Notes under the pieces: generated by a model
What the model saw: the letters and a program-made list of their open reading frames with translations, nothing else
The model's database searches: none
What the model was told of the DNA's origin: nothing
Program-made: the position numbers and the translations under genes
NCBI RefSeq assembly: GCF_947486615.1
Contig: NZ_CANKUD010000001.1
Span: forward strand, 310,001-374,000
Direction: 5' to 3'
DNA from: an uncultured Modestobacter sp.
Lineage (GTDB): Bacteria; Actinomycetota; Actinomycetes; Mycobacteriales; Geodermatophilaceae
DNA: 64,000 nucleotides
In this document: positions 51,229 through 58,991 of the stretch, one piece after another
How the letters are laid out: the number at the start of each line of letters is the position of its first letter
Numbering within the stretch: the first letter of the stretch is position 1

Positions 51229-52994
51229 GAGCGGAACTGCTGGATCTTGTCCCTGGCCACCGTGGCGATCGTGGCCACCTTGTTCGGCTGGCCGCGCAGG
51301 AACGCCTCGGTGAAGTGCTTCGCCTGCTCGTACTGGATCTTGCCGGGCATCGGCGGCTCGTCCGGGTTGACCGAGACGTCCAACAACGCCGGCCCGTCGG
51401 CGGCGAGGAACTCCCGCACCGCGTCGCGCAGCCGGGCCGGGTCGGTCACCTTCTCCCCGTGCCCGCCGCAGGCCCGGGCCCAGGCCGAGTAGTCCGGCTC
51501 CGGTGCCGGGTAGCGGACGGCGAACTCCGGGTCGCCCAGGATGATCTGCTCCCACAGGATCTGGCCCAGCGAGTTGTTGTTGTTGATCACCATCTTGATC
51601 GGCAGCCCGTTGCGGGTGGCGGTGAGGAAGTCGGCCATCAGCATGGCGAACCCCCCGTCGCCGACGAAGCCGATCACCTGCCGGTCGCGGGATGCGTACT
51701 GCATGGCGATGGCGTAGGGCAGCCCCGGAGCCATGGTGGCGAGGTTGCCCGAGAGGTAGAACTCCCGGCCGCCCCGGATCGTCCAGTGCCGGGCCGCCCA
51801 GGTGGCGATGGTCCCGGAGTCGCAGGTGAGGATGGCGTCATCGCTGGCCAGCTCGTCGATGACGTGCATCAGGTACTGCGGGGCGATCGGCTCCCGGGCC
51901 GGTGTCTCCAGCGCCGCCATGTCCTCCCGCCACTTCCGCATCGCCGACTGTGCCTGCTCCAGGAAGGAGCGGTCGGTCTTGCGGGTGACCATGCCCAGCA
52001 GCGCGGCGGCGCCCTCCTTGGCGTCCCCGACGACCGGGGCCTCGGTGGGCATCCGGGAGCCGATCCGGCCGCCGTCGAGGTCGATCTGCACCGTGCGCAC
52101 CCCGCGCTCGGTGGGCAGGTACTTGGTGTAGGGGTAGTTGCTGCCCAGCAGCAGCAGGGTGTCGCAGCCGTCCATCACGTCCTCGGACGGGCCGGTGCCC
52201 AGCAGCCCCAGCCCGCCGGTGGTGAACTCCGAGTCGTCGGGGACGACGGCCTTGCCCGGCAGCGACTTGACGATCGGCGCAGCCAGCGCGTCGGCCAGCG
52301 CCAGCACCTCGTCCCGGGCGTGCAACGCACCGGCACCGGCCAGGATCGCCACCTTGCTCCCCGCGTTCAGCACGTCCGCGGCGCGCTGCAGGTCCGCGGT
52401 ACGCGGCGCGGTGGGCGCCGGGTGGTGGACGGGCAGGGTCACCGCGGGCTCGCCCGGGCTGGGGCTGGCGTAGGGCGAGGAGACCTCGGCGATCTGGATG
52501 TCGTTGGGCACGCTGAGGTGTGCGACGCCCCTGGTCGACAGCGCGTTGCGCACGGCGAGGTCGACCGCTGCCGGCACCTGCGCCGGGTTGGCGATCAGCA
52601 GGTTGTAGGCCGTCGCCACATCGGCGAAGGGCTTGGTGAGGTCGACCTCCTGCTGGTAGGCCGTGCCCATGATCGAGGTCTCCTGCGAACCGGTGATCGC
52701 CAGCACCGGCATGTGGTCCAGCTTGGCGTCGTACAGGCCGTTGAGCAGGTGGATGCCGCCCGGCCCGCTGGTGGACAGGCACACGCCGAGCTTGCCGGTG
52801 GACTTGGCGTAGCCGCAGGCCATGAACGCCGCGGCCTCCTCGTGGTGCACCAGGAGGAACTCGATCTCGCCGGCGTGCCGGCGGAACCCCTCCATGATCC
52901 CGTTGATGCCGTCTCCGGGGAGGCCGAAGACGACCTCGACGCCCCAGTCGATCAGCCGCTTGACGAGCGCTTCCCCGACGGTCTCCTTGGCCAT
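51225..52994 (-). CDS. Thiamine-diphosphate enzyme, pyruvate oxidase/dehydrogenase (PoxB)-like
   Basis: A 589-aa three-domain ThDP/FAD-type enzyme. The catalytic Glu is in FLLVHHEEAAAFMACGYAKSTG, the FAD/central domain has AILAGAGAL and LGLLGTGPSEDVMDGCDTLLLLGSNYPYTKYLP, and the ThDP motif runs from GFVGDGGFAML to NNNNSLGQI. These match PoxB or pyruvate oxidase-like proteins, which oxidise pyruvate to acetate or acetyl phosphate. The C-terminal 20 residues may be a peripheral membrane peptide. First gene of a coupled operon with the SDR and small membrane protein. ATG follows GAGGA. Confidence 0.9.
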   Translation of the reverse strand: MAKETVGEALVKRLIDWGVEVVFGLPGDGINGIMEGFRRHAGEIEFLLVHHEEAAAFMACGYAKSTGKLGVCLSTSGPGGIHLLNGLYDAKLDHMPVLAITGSQETSIMGTAYQQEVDLTKPFADVATAYNLLIANPAQVPAAVDLAVRNALSTRGVAHLSVPNDIQIAEVSSPYASPSPGEPAVTLPVHHPAPTAPRTADLQRAADVLNAGSKVAILAGAGALHARDEVLALADALAAPIVKSLPGKAVVPDDSEFTTGGLGLLGTGPSEDVMDGCDTLLLLGSNYPYTKYLPTERGVRTVQIDLDGGRIGSRMPTEAPVVGDAKEGAAALLGMVTRKTDRSFLEQAQSAMRKWREDMAALETPAREPIAPQYLMHVIDELASDDAILTCDSGTIATWAARHWTIRGGREFYLSGNLATMAPGLPYAIAMQYASRDRQVIGFVGDGGFAMLMADFLTATRNGLPIKMVINNNNSLGQILWEQIILGDPEFAVRYPAPEPDYSAWARACGGHGEKVTDPARLRDAVREFLAADGPALLDVSVNPDEPPMPGKIQYEQAKHFTEAFLRGQPNKVATIATVARDKIQQFRS

Positions 52995-53470
<476 letters not shown>

Positions 53471-54391
53471 TCAGGGCAGCAGCACGATCTTGCCCCGGGT
53501 GTGCCGCTGCTCCAGCTCGGTGAACGCCGCGCGCACCTGCTCCAGCGGGTAGCTGGCGGCGATCGGGACGGCCACCTGGCCGGCGACGATGGCCTGCGCC
53601 AGCTCGTCGAGCACTGCCGGGCTGGCCACCTCCCCGCCGCCCTTCGCCTGCACCCCCAGCTCCTGCGCCGCGCCGAAGTCGATGATCGTGTCGATCCGCT
53701 CGCGGCTGACCCCGAGGTCGACCGCGAGCTGCACGTACCCGCCGCCGAAGGTGTCGATGAAGGCGTCGATGCCCCCGGGGGCAGCGTCCTGCAGCCGGTC
53801 GGCGAGGCCGTCCCCGTACGCCACCGGGGTGACCCCCAGGCCGCGGAGCCAGTCGGCGTTGGCCTCCGACGCGATGCCGACGACCTGCGCCCCCCGGGCC
53901 CGCAGCAGCTGGACGGTGATCGAGCCGACCCCGCCCGTGGCACCGCTGACCGCGACGGTGTCCCCGGCCTCCGCCCCGACCGCCTGGATCGTCGCCCAGG
54001 CGGTGACCCCGGCGACGTAGAGCGAGCCGGCCGCCTCCCAGGAGACTGCTGCCGGCTTGTGCGTCAGTTGGCCGGCCGGCACCACGACGTACTCCGCGTG
54101 GCTGGCCCGCTGCTCGGTCCAGCCGAACACCTCGTCCCCGACGGCGAACCCCTCGACGCCGGTGCCGGCCTCGACGACCACGCCGGCGAGGTCGCTGCCC
54201 TGCCCCGAGGGGAACGTCGCCGGGTAGACCGACTCCATCGCCCCCTGCCGGATCGCCGCCTCACCGGGGTTGATCGCGGCCGCCCGGACGGCGACGAGCA
54301 CTTCCCCCGAGGTCGGGTGCGGCATCGGGACGTCGACGACCTGCAGGACGTCGCGGTCTCCGTAGTGGTCGAACTGCACTGCCTGGGGCAC
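53471..54391 (-). CDS. Zinc-independent quinone oxidoreductase (MDR family)
   Basis: A 306-aa NADP-dependent medium-chain reductase without zinc ligands. It starts VPQAVQFDHYGDRDVLQVVDVPMPHP, has AINPGEAAIRQGAM, GSDLAGVVVEAGTGVEGFAVGDEVFGW and GDTVAVSGATGGVGSITVQLLRARGAQVVG, and ends RAAFTELEQRHTRGKIVLLP. It probably reduces quinones or enones. The GTG at 54391 follows GGAG. It is transcribed alone, divergent from the phosphoribosyltransferase. Confidence 0.9.
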   Translation of the reverse strand: MPQAVQFDHYGDRDVLQVVDVPMPHPTSGEVLVAVRAAAINPGEAAIRQGAMESVYPATFPSGQGSDLAGVVVEAGTGVEGFAVGDEVFGWTEQRASHAEYVVVPAGQLTHKPAAVSWEAAGSLYVAGVTAWATIQAVGAEAGDTVAVSGATGGVGSITVQLLRARGAQVVGIASEANADWLRGLGVTPVAYGDGLADRLQDAAPGGIDAFIDTFGGGYVQLAVDLGVSRERIDTIIDFGAAQELGVQAKGGGEVASPAVLDELAQAIVAGQVAVPIAASYPLEQVRAAFTELEQRHTRGKIVLLP

Positions 54392-54788
54392 GGTGGGGCT
54401 CCTTCTCCGGTGGGTGGGCTCTCCGGTGCCGAGTGGTCCGGTGCCGAGTGGTCCGGTGCACCGACGTCCGGTGTCCCCGGCGGGGTGGAGGACGTCGGGG
54501 GGCGACTCGCCTCCGTGACCGCCACGCAGGCTCTGTGCTGCGTCCTGACAGCCGGCCCGGCCGCGACGGGGACGCCTCCGAGGACGTCTTCGGGCGCCGG
54601 TGCTGGGCGCCGGGAGCGAGCCGGTCGATGCGACCCGCACCCACCCCGTCATCGTGGGCCCGCAACGGCGGGCACCGCAACGCGGCGCCGGGCGCACACC
54701 GGTCTGCGGGTGAGACCGCGCCGCGATGCATCACGGGCCGACCCGTCCGGGTACTCCCGGTTCGAGGCAGCACGAGCAGGGAGGGCCG
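54392..54788. other. 397-bp divergent intergenic region
   Basis: Contains two and a half tandem copies of a 15-bp unit (GGTGCCGAGTGGTCC at 54425-54460) close to the oxidoreductase start. The remainder is GC-rich with no frame resembling a known protein. Promoters for both flanking genes should be here, but no clear -35/-10 pair was picked out. Confidence 0.5.
54425..54460. repeat. 15-bp tandem repeat, 2.4 copies
   Basis: Unit GGTGCCGAGTGGTCC, two identical copies and a partial third, 34 bp upstream of the quinone oxidoreductase start. Confidence 0.8.
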
Positions 54789-55451
54789 ATGTCCGCGACC
54801 ACCGAACCGTTCGCCGACCGCAGCGAGGCAGGCCGTGCGCTCGCTGACCGACTCGCCGGGCACACCGGTCCCGGGCTGGTGGTGCTCGGCCTCCCCCGGG
54901 GCGGGGTGGTGGTCGCCGCCGAGGTCGCCCGGGCGCTCGGGGCAGCCCTCGACGTCGTCGTCGTCCGCAAGGTCGGGGTGCCGTGGCGACCCGAGCTCGC
55001 CATGGGCGCGATCGCCGCGGTCGACGCCGACGTCGAGACGGTGCACGAAGAGCGGGTGCTGGACCAACTCGGCGTCGACGACGAGGCCTTCGCCCGTGCC
55101 CGCGACCGGGAGGTGACCGAGCTGCGCCGCCGGGAGGCCGCCTACCGGCAGGGGCGCCCGGTCACCCCGCTGGCCGGGCGGGCGGTGCTGGTGGTCGACG
55201 ACGGCCTGGCCACCGGATCGACGATGCGTGCCGCGCTGGCCGCGGTTCGCCGGCAGGCGCCCCGCCGGCTCACCGTGGCCGTACCGGTGGCCTCGCCCAC
55301 GGTGTGCGGCCGGCTGGCCACCGAGGTCGACGAGGTCGTCTGCCTGTGGGCGCCGGCGTCGTTCTCCTCGGTCGGGCAGGGATACCGGGACTTCCGCGCG
55401 ACCAGCGACGACGAGGTCCGGGCTGCCCTGGCCGGGCCCCCCACCGGCTGA
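54789..55451 (+). CDS. Phosphoribosyltransferase-domain protein
   Basis: A 220-aa type I PRTase-fold protein. The PRPP-binding loop is AVLVVDDGLATGSTMRAAL, with GLPRGGVVVAAEVARAL and VVVRKVGVPWRPELAMGAIA before it. This is the family often encoded near stress or dienelactone-hydrolase genes, with no known base substrate. ATG at 54789 follows AGGGAGG. The neighbours do not point to a nucleotide pathway. Confidence 0.88.
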   Translation: MSATTEPFADRSEAGRALADRLAGHTGPGLVVLGLPRGGVVVAAEVARALGAALDVVVVRKVGVPWRPELAMGAIAAVDADVETVHEERVLDQLGVDDEAFARARDREVTELRRREAAYRQGRPVTPLAGRAVLVVDDGLATGSTMRAALAAVRRQAPRRLTVAVPVASPTVCGRLATEVDEVVCLWAPASFSSVGQGYRDFRATSDDEVRAALAGPPTG

Positions 55452-55641
55452 CCGGTCCGCCGTCCCGACGGATGGCATGCGCCTGTCTGCATACCGGCCC
55501 GGTGACCGGGTAGGTGGGCGGAGTCGCGCCACCGATCCCGGGCTGCTCAGCAGCGGCCGCCCCGCACCGGCGCCGACTCCCACCGCCACACCCGGACGCC
55601 GCGCGTCCCGGTGCCGGCCGTCCCCCAGCGAGAGGAACCCG

Positions 55642-56784
55642 ATGAAGGCCGTCGTCTACCGCGGACCGAAGAACGTCGCCGTCGAGGAGCGCCCCGACCC
55701 GACCATCCAGGCGCCCACCGACGCTGTCATCCGGCTCACCACCACCAACATCTGCGGCTCGGACCTGCACATGTACGAGGGCCGCACCTCCGTCGAGGAG
55801 GGCAAGGTCCTCGGCCACGAGAACATGGGCATCGTCGAGGCCGTCGGCGAGGGCGTCGACCGGGTCAAGGTCGGCGACCGCGTCTCGGTGCCCTTCAACA
55901 TCGGCTGCGGCTCCTGCCGCAACTGCACCGACGGGTGGACGTCGTTCTGCCTGCGCGCCAACCCCACCGAGGGCATGGACGGCGCGGCCTACGGCTACGC
56001 CAACATGGGCCCCTACGACGGCGGGCAGGCCGAGTTCCTGCGCGTGCCGTGGGCCGACTTCAACCTGCTCGAGCTGCCCGAGGGCACCGAGCACGAGAAC
56101 GACTTCACCATGCTGTCGGACATCTTCCCGACCGGCTGGCACGGCGTGGAGCTGTCCGGGTTCCAGGTCGGTGACCGGGTGGCGGTCTTCGGCGGTGGCC
56201 CGGTCGGGCTGATGGCCGCGCACAGCGCGATGATCCGCGGCGCCTCCCAGGTGTTCGTCGTCGACAAGGAGAACGACCGGCTCGCGTTGGCCGGGAAGTA
56301 CGGCGCCACCCCGATCGACTTCAGCGCCGGCGACCCGGTGCAGCAGATCCTCGACGCCACCGGCGGGCGCGGCGTCGACCGCGGCGTGGAGGCCGTGGGC
56401 TACCAGGCGCACGACCACTCCGGGCAGGAGCACCCCGAGCTGGTGCTGGACAACCTGGCCCAGGTGGTGCGCTCCACCGGCGGGATCGGTGTGGTCGGCG
56501 TCTACATGCCCTCCGACCCCGGCGCGAACAGCGACCTGGCCAAGGAGGGGCGCATCCCCTGGCAGTTCGGCACGTTCTTCACCAAGGGCCAGTCGATGGG
56601 CACCGGCCAGGCGCCGGTCAAGCGCTACAACCGGCAGCTGCGCGACCTGATCATCGAGGGCAAGGCCAACCCCGGTCTGATCACCAGCCACGAGCTCGGC
56701 CTGGACCAGGCGGTCGAGGGATACCGCAACTTCGACGACCGGGTCGACGGCTGGACCAAGGTGCTGCTCAAGCCCGGCGCCTGA
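55642..56784 (+). CDS. Zinc alcohol dehydrogenase, formaldehyde-dehydrogenase-like
   Basis: A 380-aa zinc MDR. Catalytic zinc ligands are in NICGSDLHMYEGR and VLGHENMGIVEAVG. The structural zinc cysteines are in IGCGSCRNCTDGWTSFCLRANPTEG, and the NAD domain has VAVFGGGPVGLMAAHSAM. The sequence VYMPSDPGANSDLAKEG and FTKGQSMGTGQAPVKRYNRQL are typical of glutathione-independent formaldehyde dehydrogenases of the FdhA type. Oxidation of formaldehyde or another small aldehyde or alcohol is expected. ATG follows GAGAGG. A second paralogue follows after a hairpin. Confidence 0.9.
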   Translation: MKAVVYRGPKNVAVEERPDPTIQAPTDAVIRLTTTNICGSDLHMYEGRTSVEEGKVLGHENMGIVEAVGEGVDRVKVGDRVSVPFNIGCGSCRNCTDGWTSFCLRANPTEGMDGAAYGYANMGPYDGGQAEFLRVPWADFNLLELPEGTEHENDFTMLSDIFPTGWHGVELSGFQVGDRVAVFGGGPVGLMAAHSAMIRGASQVFVVDKENDRLALAGKYGATPIDFSAGDPVQQILDATGGRGVDRGVEAVGYQAHDHSGQEHPELVLDNLAQVVRSTGGIGVVGVYMPSDPGANSDLAKEGRIPWQFGTFFTKGQSMGTGQAPVKRYNRQLRDLIIEGKANPGLITSHELGLDQAVEGYRNFDDRVDGWTKVLLKPGA

Positions 56785-56791
56785 CGCACGA

Positions 56792-56833
56792 CCCGCCGTC
56801 GCGTCCCGCCGACCCCGGGACGGCGACGGCGGG
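56792..56833. terminator. Hairpin between the two alcohol dehydrogenase genes
   Basis: Seventeen- to 18-base arms beginning CCCGCCGTCG and ending CGACGGCGGG with one bulge. It lies 8 bp after the first dehydrogenase stop. Confidence 0.6.
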
Positions 56834-56904
56834 CCCGAGGCACACCCGTCCGGCCCACGACCCGCAGGCCGGCCGGACGGCACACCGACCCAGGAGGAGA
56901 AGAC

Positions 56905-58113
56905 ATGAAGGCAGTGGTGTGGCACGGCGTCGGGGACATCCGGCTCGACGACGTCCCCGACCCCCAGATCCAGGACCCCACGGACGCGATCATCGAGGTG
57001 ACCGCCAGCGGCATCTGCGGCACCGACCTGCACTTCGTCCGCGGCACGATGCCCGGCATGGTCGAGGGCACGATCCTCGGCCACGAGGCCGTCGGCGTGG
57101 TGCGCGAGACCGGCTCCGGGGTGCGCAACCTGCGCCCCGGTGACCGGGTGGTCATCCCCTCGACCATCGGCTGCGGGTACTGCTCCTACTGCCGCGCCGG
57201 GTACTACGCCCAGTGCGACAACGCCAACCCCAACGGCGGCGCGGCCGGCACCTGCTTCTTCGGCGGCCCGCAGACCACCGGCCCGGTGAACGGCCTGCAG
57301 GCGCAGTACGCCCGCATCCCGTACGCCAACGTCGGCCCGGTGTGGCTGCCCGAGGAGGTCAGCGACGACGCGGCGATCCTGCTGTCGGACATCTACCCCA
57401 CCGCCTGGTTCGGCGCGCGGCTGGCCGACGTCTCCGACGGCGACACCGTGCTGGTGCTCGGCGCCGGCCCGGTGGGCCTGTTCGCGGTGACCAGCGCCTT
57501 CCAGCAGGGCGCCGGCCGCGTGCTGGTCGTCGACGGCATCGCCAGCCGGCTGGACCAGGCGCGGGCCCGCGGTGCCGAGGCGATCGACTTCAACGCCGAG
57601 GACCCGGTCGAGGTCGTCAAGGAGCTCACCGGCGGGATCGGCGTGGACCGGGTGATCGACGCCGTCGGCGTGGACGCCCAGCGCCCGAAGTCCGGCCCGG
57701 CGGCGGAGCAGGCCGCGCAGCAGGCGGAGCAGTTCGACGCCGAGCGTTCCCAGGTGGCCCCGGAGCAGAACCCGCACGGGCAGACCTACGTCGCCGGGGA
57801 CGCACCCAGCCAGTCGCTGGAGTGGGCCGTGCAGGCCGTCGCCAAGGCAGGCAGCATCGGCGTGATCGGTGTCTACCCGCCGCAGATGACCGCGTTCCCG
57901 ACCGGCGCGGCGATGAACAAGAACCTGAGCATCAAGATGGGCAACTGCAACCACCGGCGGTACATCCCGCACCTGCTCGACCTGGTGCGCACCGGTGCGA
58001 TCGACCCCTCGACGGTGCTCACCCAGGTCGAGGACATGCCGACGGTGCTGGCGGCCTACGAGACCTTCGACCAGCGGCAGAGCGGCTGGACCAAGGCCGT
58101 CATCGCGCCCTGA
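56905..58113 (+). CDS. Zinc alcohol dehydrogenase paralogue with an inserted Gln-rich segment
   Basis: A 402-aa zinc MDR. Catalytic site in GICGTDLHFVRG and ILGHEAVGVVRETG, structural zinc cysteines in IGCGYCSYCRAGYYAQCDNANPNGG, cofactor site in VLVLGAGPVGLFAVTSAF. An extra stretch around residues 255-300 (SGPAAEQAAQQAEQFDAERS and following) is polar, Gln/Glu-rich and not in the first copy. IKMGNCNHRRYIPHLLDLV at the end keeps the family pattern. Substrate unknown; a small aldehyde or alcohol is likely. ATG follows AGGAGGAG. Confidence 0.9.
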   Translation: MKAVVWHGVGDIRLDDVPDPQIQDPTDAIIEVTASGICGTDLHFVRGTMPGMVEGTILGHEAVGVVRETGSGVRNLRPGDRVVIPSTIGCGYCSYCRAGYYAQCDNANPNGGAAGTCFFGGPQTTGPVNGLQAQYARIPYANVGPVWLPEEVSDDAAILLSDIYPTAWFGARLADVSDGDTVLVLGAGPVGLFAVTSAFQQGAGRVLVVDGIASRLDQARARGAEAIDFNAEDPVEVVKELTGGIGVDRVIDAVGVDAQRPKSGPAAEQAAQQAEQFDAERSQVAPEQNPHGQTYVAGDAPSQSLEWAVQAVAKAGSIGVIGVYPPQMTAFPTGAAMNKNLSIKMGNCNHRRYIPHLLDLVRTGAIDPSTVLTQVEDMPTVLAAYETFDQRQSGWTKAVIAP

Positions 58114-58125
58114 CCCGCAGGGGGC

Positions 58126-58158
58126 GGGGGCTCGCCGGTCGTCGACCGGCGGGCCCCC
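58126..58158. terminator. Bidirectional terminator hairpin
   Basis: Fifteen-base arms (GGGGGCTCGCCGGTC with a partner carrying one bulge/mismatch) with a 3-nt loop, between the convergent dehydrogenase and ArsR genes. Confidence 0.7.
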
Positions 58159-58165
58159 GTCGCGG

Positions 58166-58537
58166 TCAGCCGTCCGCGGCCGGACGACGGGTGAGCTCGA
58201 CCAGGCTGCGCAGGCAGTGCTCGCGCAGCGGCTCGGGGAAGCCGTCGGCCAGCCGGTAGTAGACGACCCGGCCCTCCTTGCGGCTGACCACGAAGCCCGC
58301 GGTGCGCAGCAGCCGGAGCGCGTAGCCGACGGCGTCCTCGGTGGCGTCGAGGGCCAGGGCGAGGTCGCCGACGCAGAGCTCCTCGACCAGGTCGAGGGCG
58401 TACAGCACCCGGGCCCGCGTGGGGTCGGCGAGCAGGCTGAGCGCGGCGGTGAGCTGACCGGCGTCGTCCCGGCTGGGCACCCGGGCCCGGGCGGCGGCGA
58501 CCCGGGCCGGGTCCACGGGGTGGGTGTGATCGGACAC
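58166..58537 (-). CDS. ArsR/SmtB-family metal- or redox-responsive repressor
   Basis: A 123-aa winged-helix regulator. The core is LTAALSLLADPTRARVLYALDLVEELCVGDLALALDATEDAVGYALRLLRTAGFVVSRKEGRVVYYRLADG (about 29-99). Candidate sensing residues are Cys55 in ELCVGDL, His107-Cys108 in REHCLRSL, and His4/His6 in SDHTHP. It is divergent from the complex-I-like operon and a 22-bp palindrome lies 31 bp upstream of its GTG. Repression of both genes, relieved by metal or oxidation, is a reasonable hypothesis. The cognate signal cannot be read from sequence. Confidence 0.88.
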   Translation of the reverse strand: MSDHTHPVDPARVAAARARVPSRDDAGQLTAALSLLADPTRARVLYALDLVEELCVGDLALALDATEDAVGYALRLLRTAGFVVSRKEGRVVYYRLADGFPEPLREHCLRSLVELTRRPAADG

Positions 58538-58567
58538 CGCCGCGGGATGCCCACCCGTGGCTACGGT

Positions 58568-58589
58568 TACCCGCACGATCGCACGGGTA
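58568..58589. promoter_or_regulatory. 22-bp palindrome, likely ArsR operator
   Basis: Outer arms TACCCG and CGGGTA surround a self-complementary centre CGATCG, with a CA dinucleotide on each side (the only unpaired positions). It lies between the divergent ArsR and nuoA-like genes, 31 bp from the ArsR start and 52 bp from the nuoA start, where binding would block both promoters. Confidence 0.65.
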
Positions 58590-58640
58590 TGCGGCTGCCC
58601 GGCCCAGCCACCGGCCGCACCGCCACGAGGGGAGGTCCAC

Positions 58641-58991
58641 GTGACGGCCCACCTCAGCCTCGCGCTCATGCTCGCCGTGGCGGTGGGCGGGGTGCTCGCC
58701 GCGTACCTGGTGCACCGCCGGACGTCGGTGGCAGTGCGACCGCTCCCCACGCTGCCGTTCCTGTCCGGCTGGCGGCCCGCCGAGCACGCGCTCTCCCGGT
58801 TCGAGGCGCGGTGGTACCCGCTCACCCTGCTCTTCCTCGCCTTCGACGTGGAGATGCTCTACATGTACCCGTGGGCGACGGTGGTCGCCCAGATCGGCGT
58901 CTCGGCGGTGGTCGAGATGTTCGTCTTCCTCGGCGTCCTGATGGCCGGGGTGCTGTGGGCCTGGCGCGAGGGGGCCCTGGAATGGGTCTGA
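58641..58991 (+). CDS. NuoA-like membrane subunit
   Basis: A 116-aa protein with three membrane helices, matching complex I subunit A in layout. The second and third helices (LTLLFLAFDVEMLYMYPWATVVAQ, VEMFVFLGVLMAGVLWAWREGALEWV) keep the conserved acidic residue in FDVE and the PWA turn. The loop motif YECG of ordinary NuoA, whose Cys and Glu line the quinone site, is replaced by FLSG (in LPFLSGWRP). GTG follows GGAGG. First gene of the rightward operon. Confidence 0.88.
   Translation: MTAHLSLALMLAVAVGGVLAAYLVHRRTSVAVRPLPTLPFLSGWRPAEHALSRFEARWYPLTLLFLAFDVEMLYMYPWATVVAQIGVSAVVEMFVFLGVLMAGVLWAWREGALEWV

Noticed and set aside
55452-55641. Possible riboswitch or structured leader before the first zinc dehydrogenase
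   Set aside because: A CCCGGT-ACCGGG hairpin is visible, but no conserved core of a known riboswitch class is recognisable.
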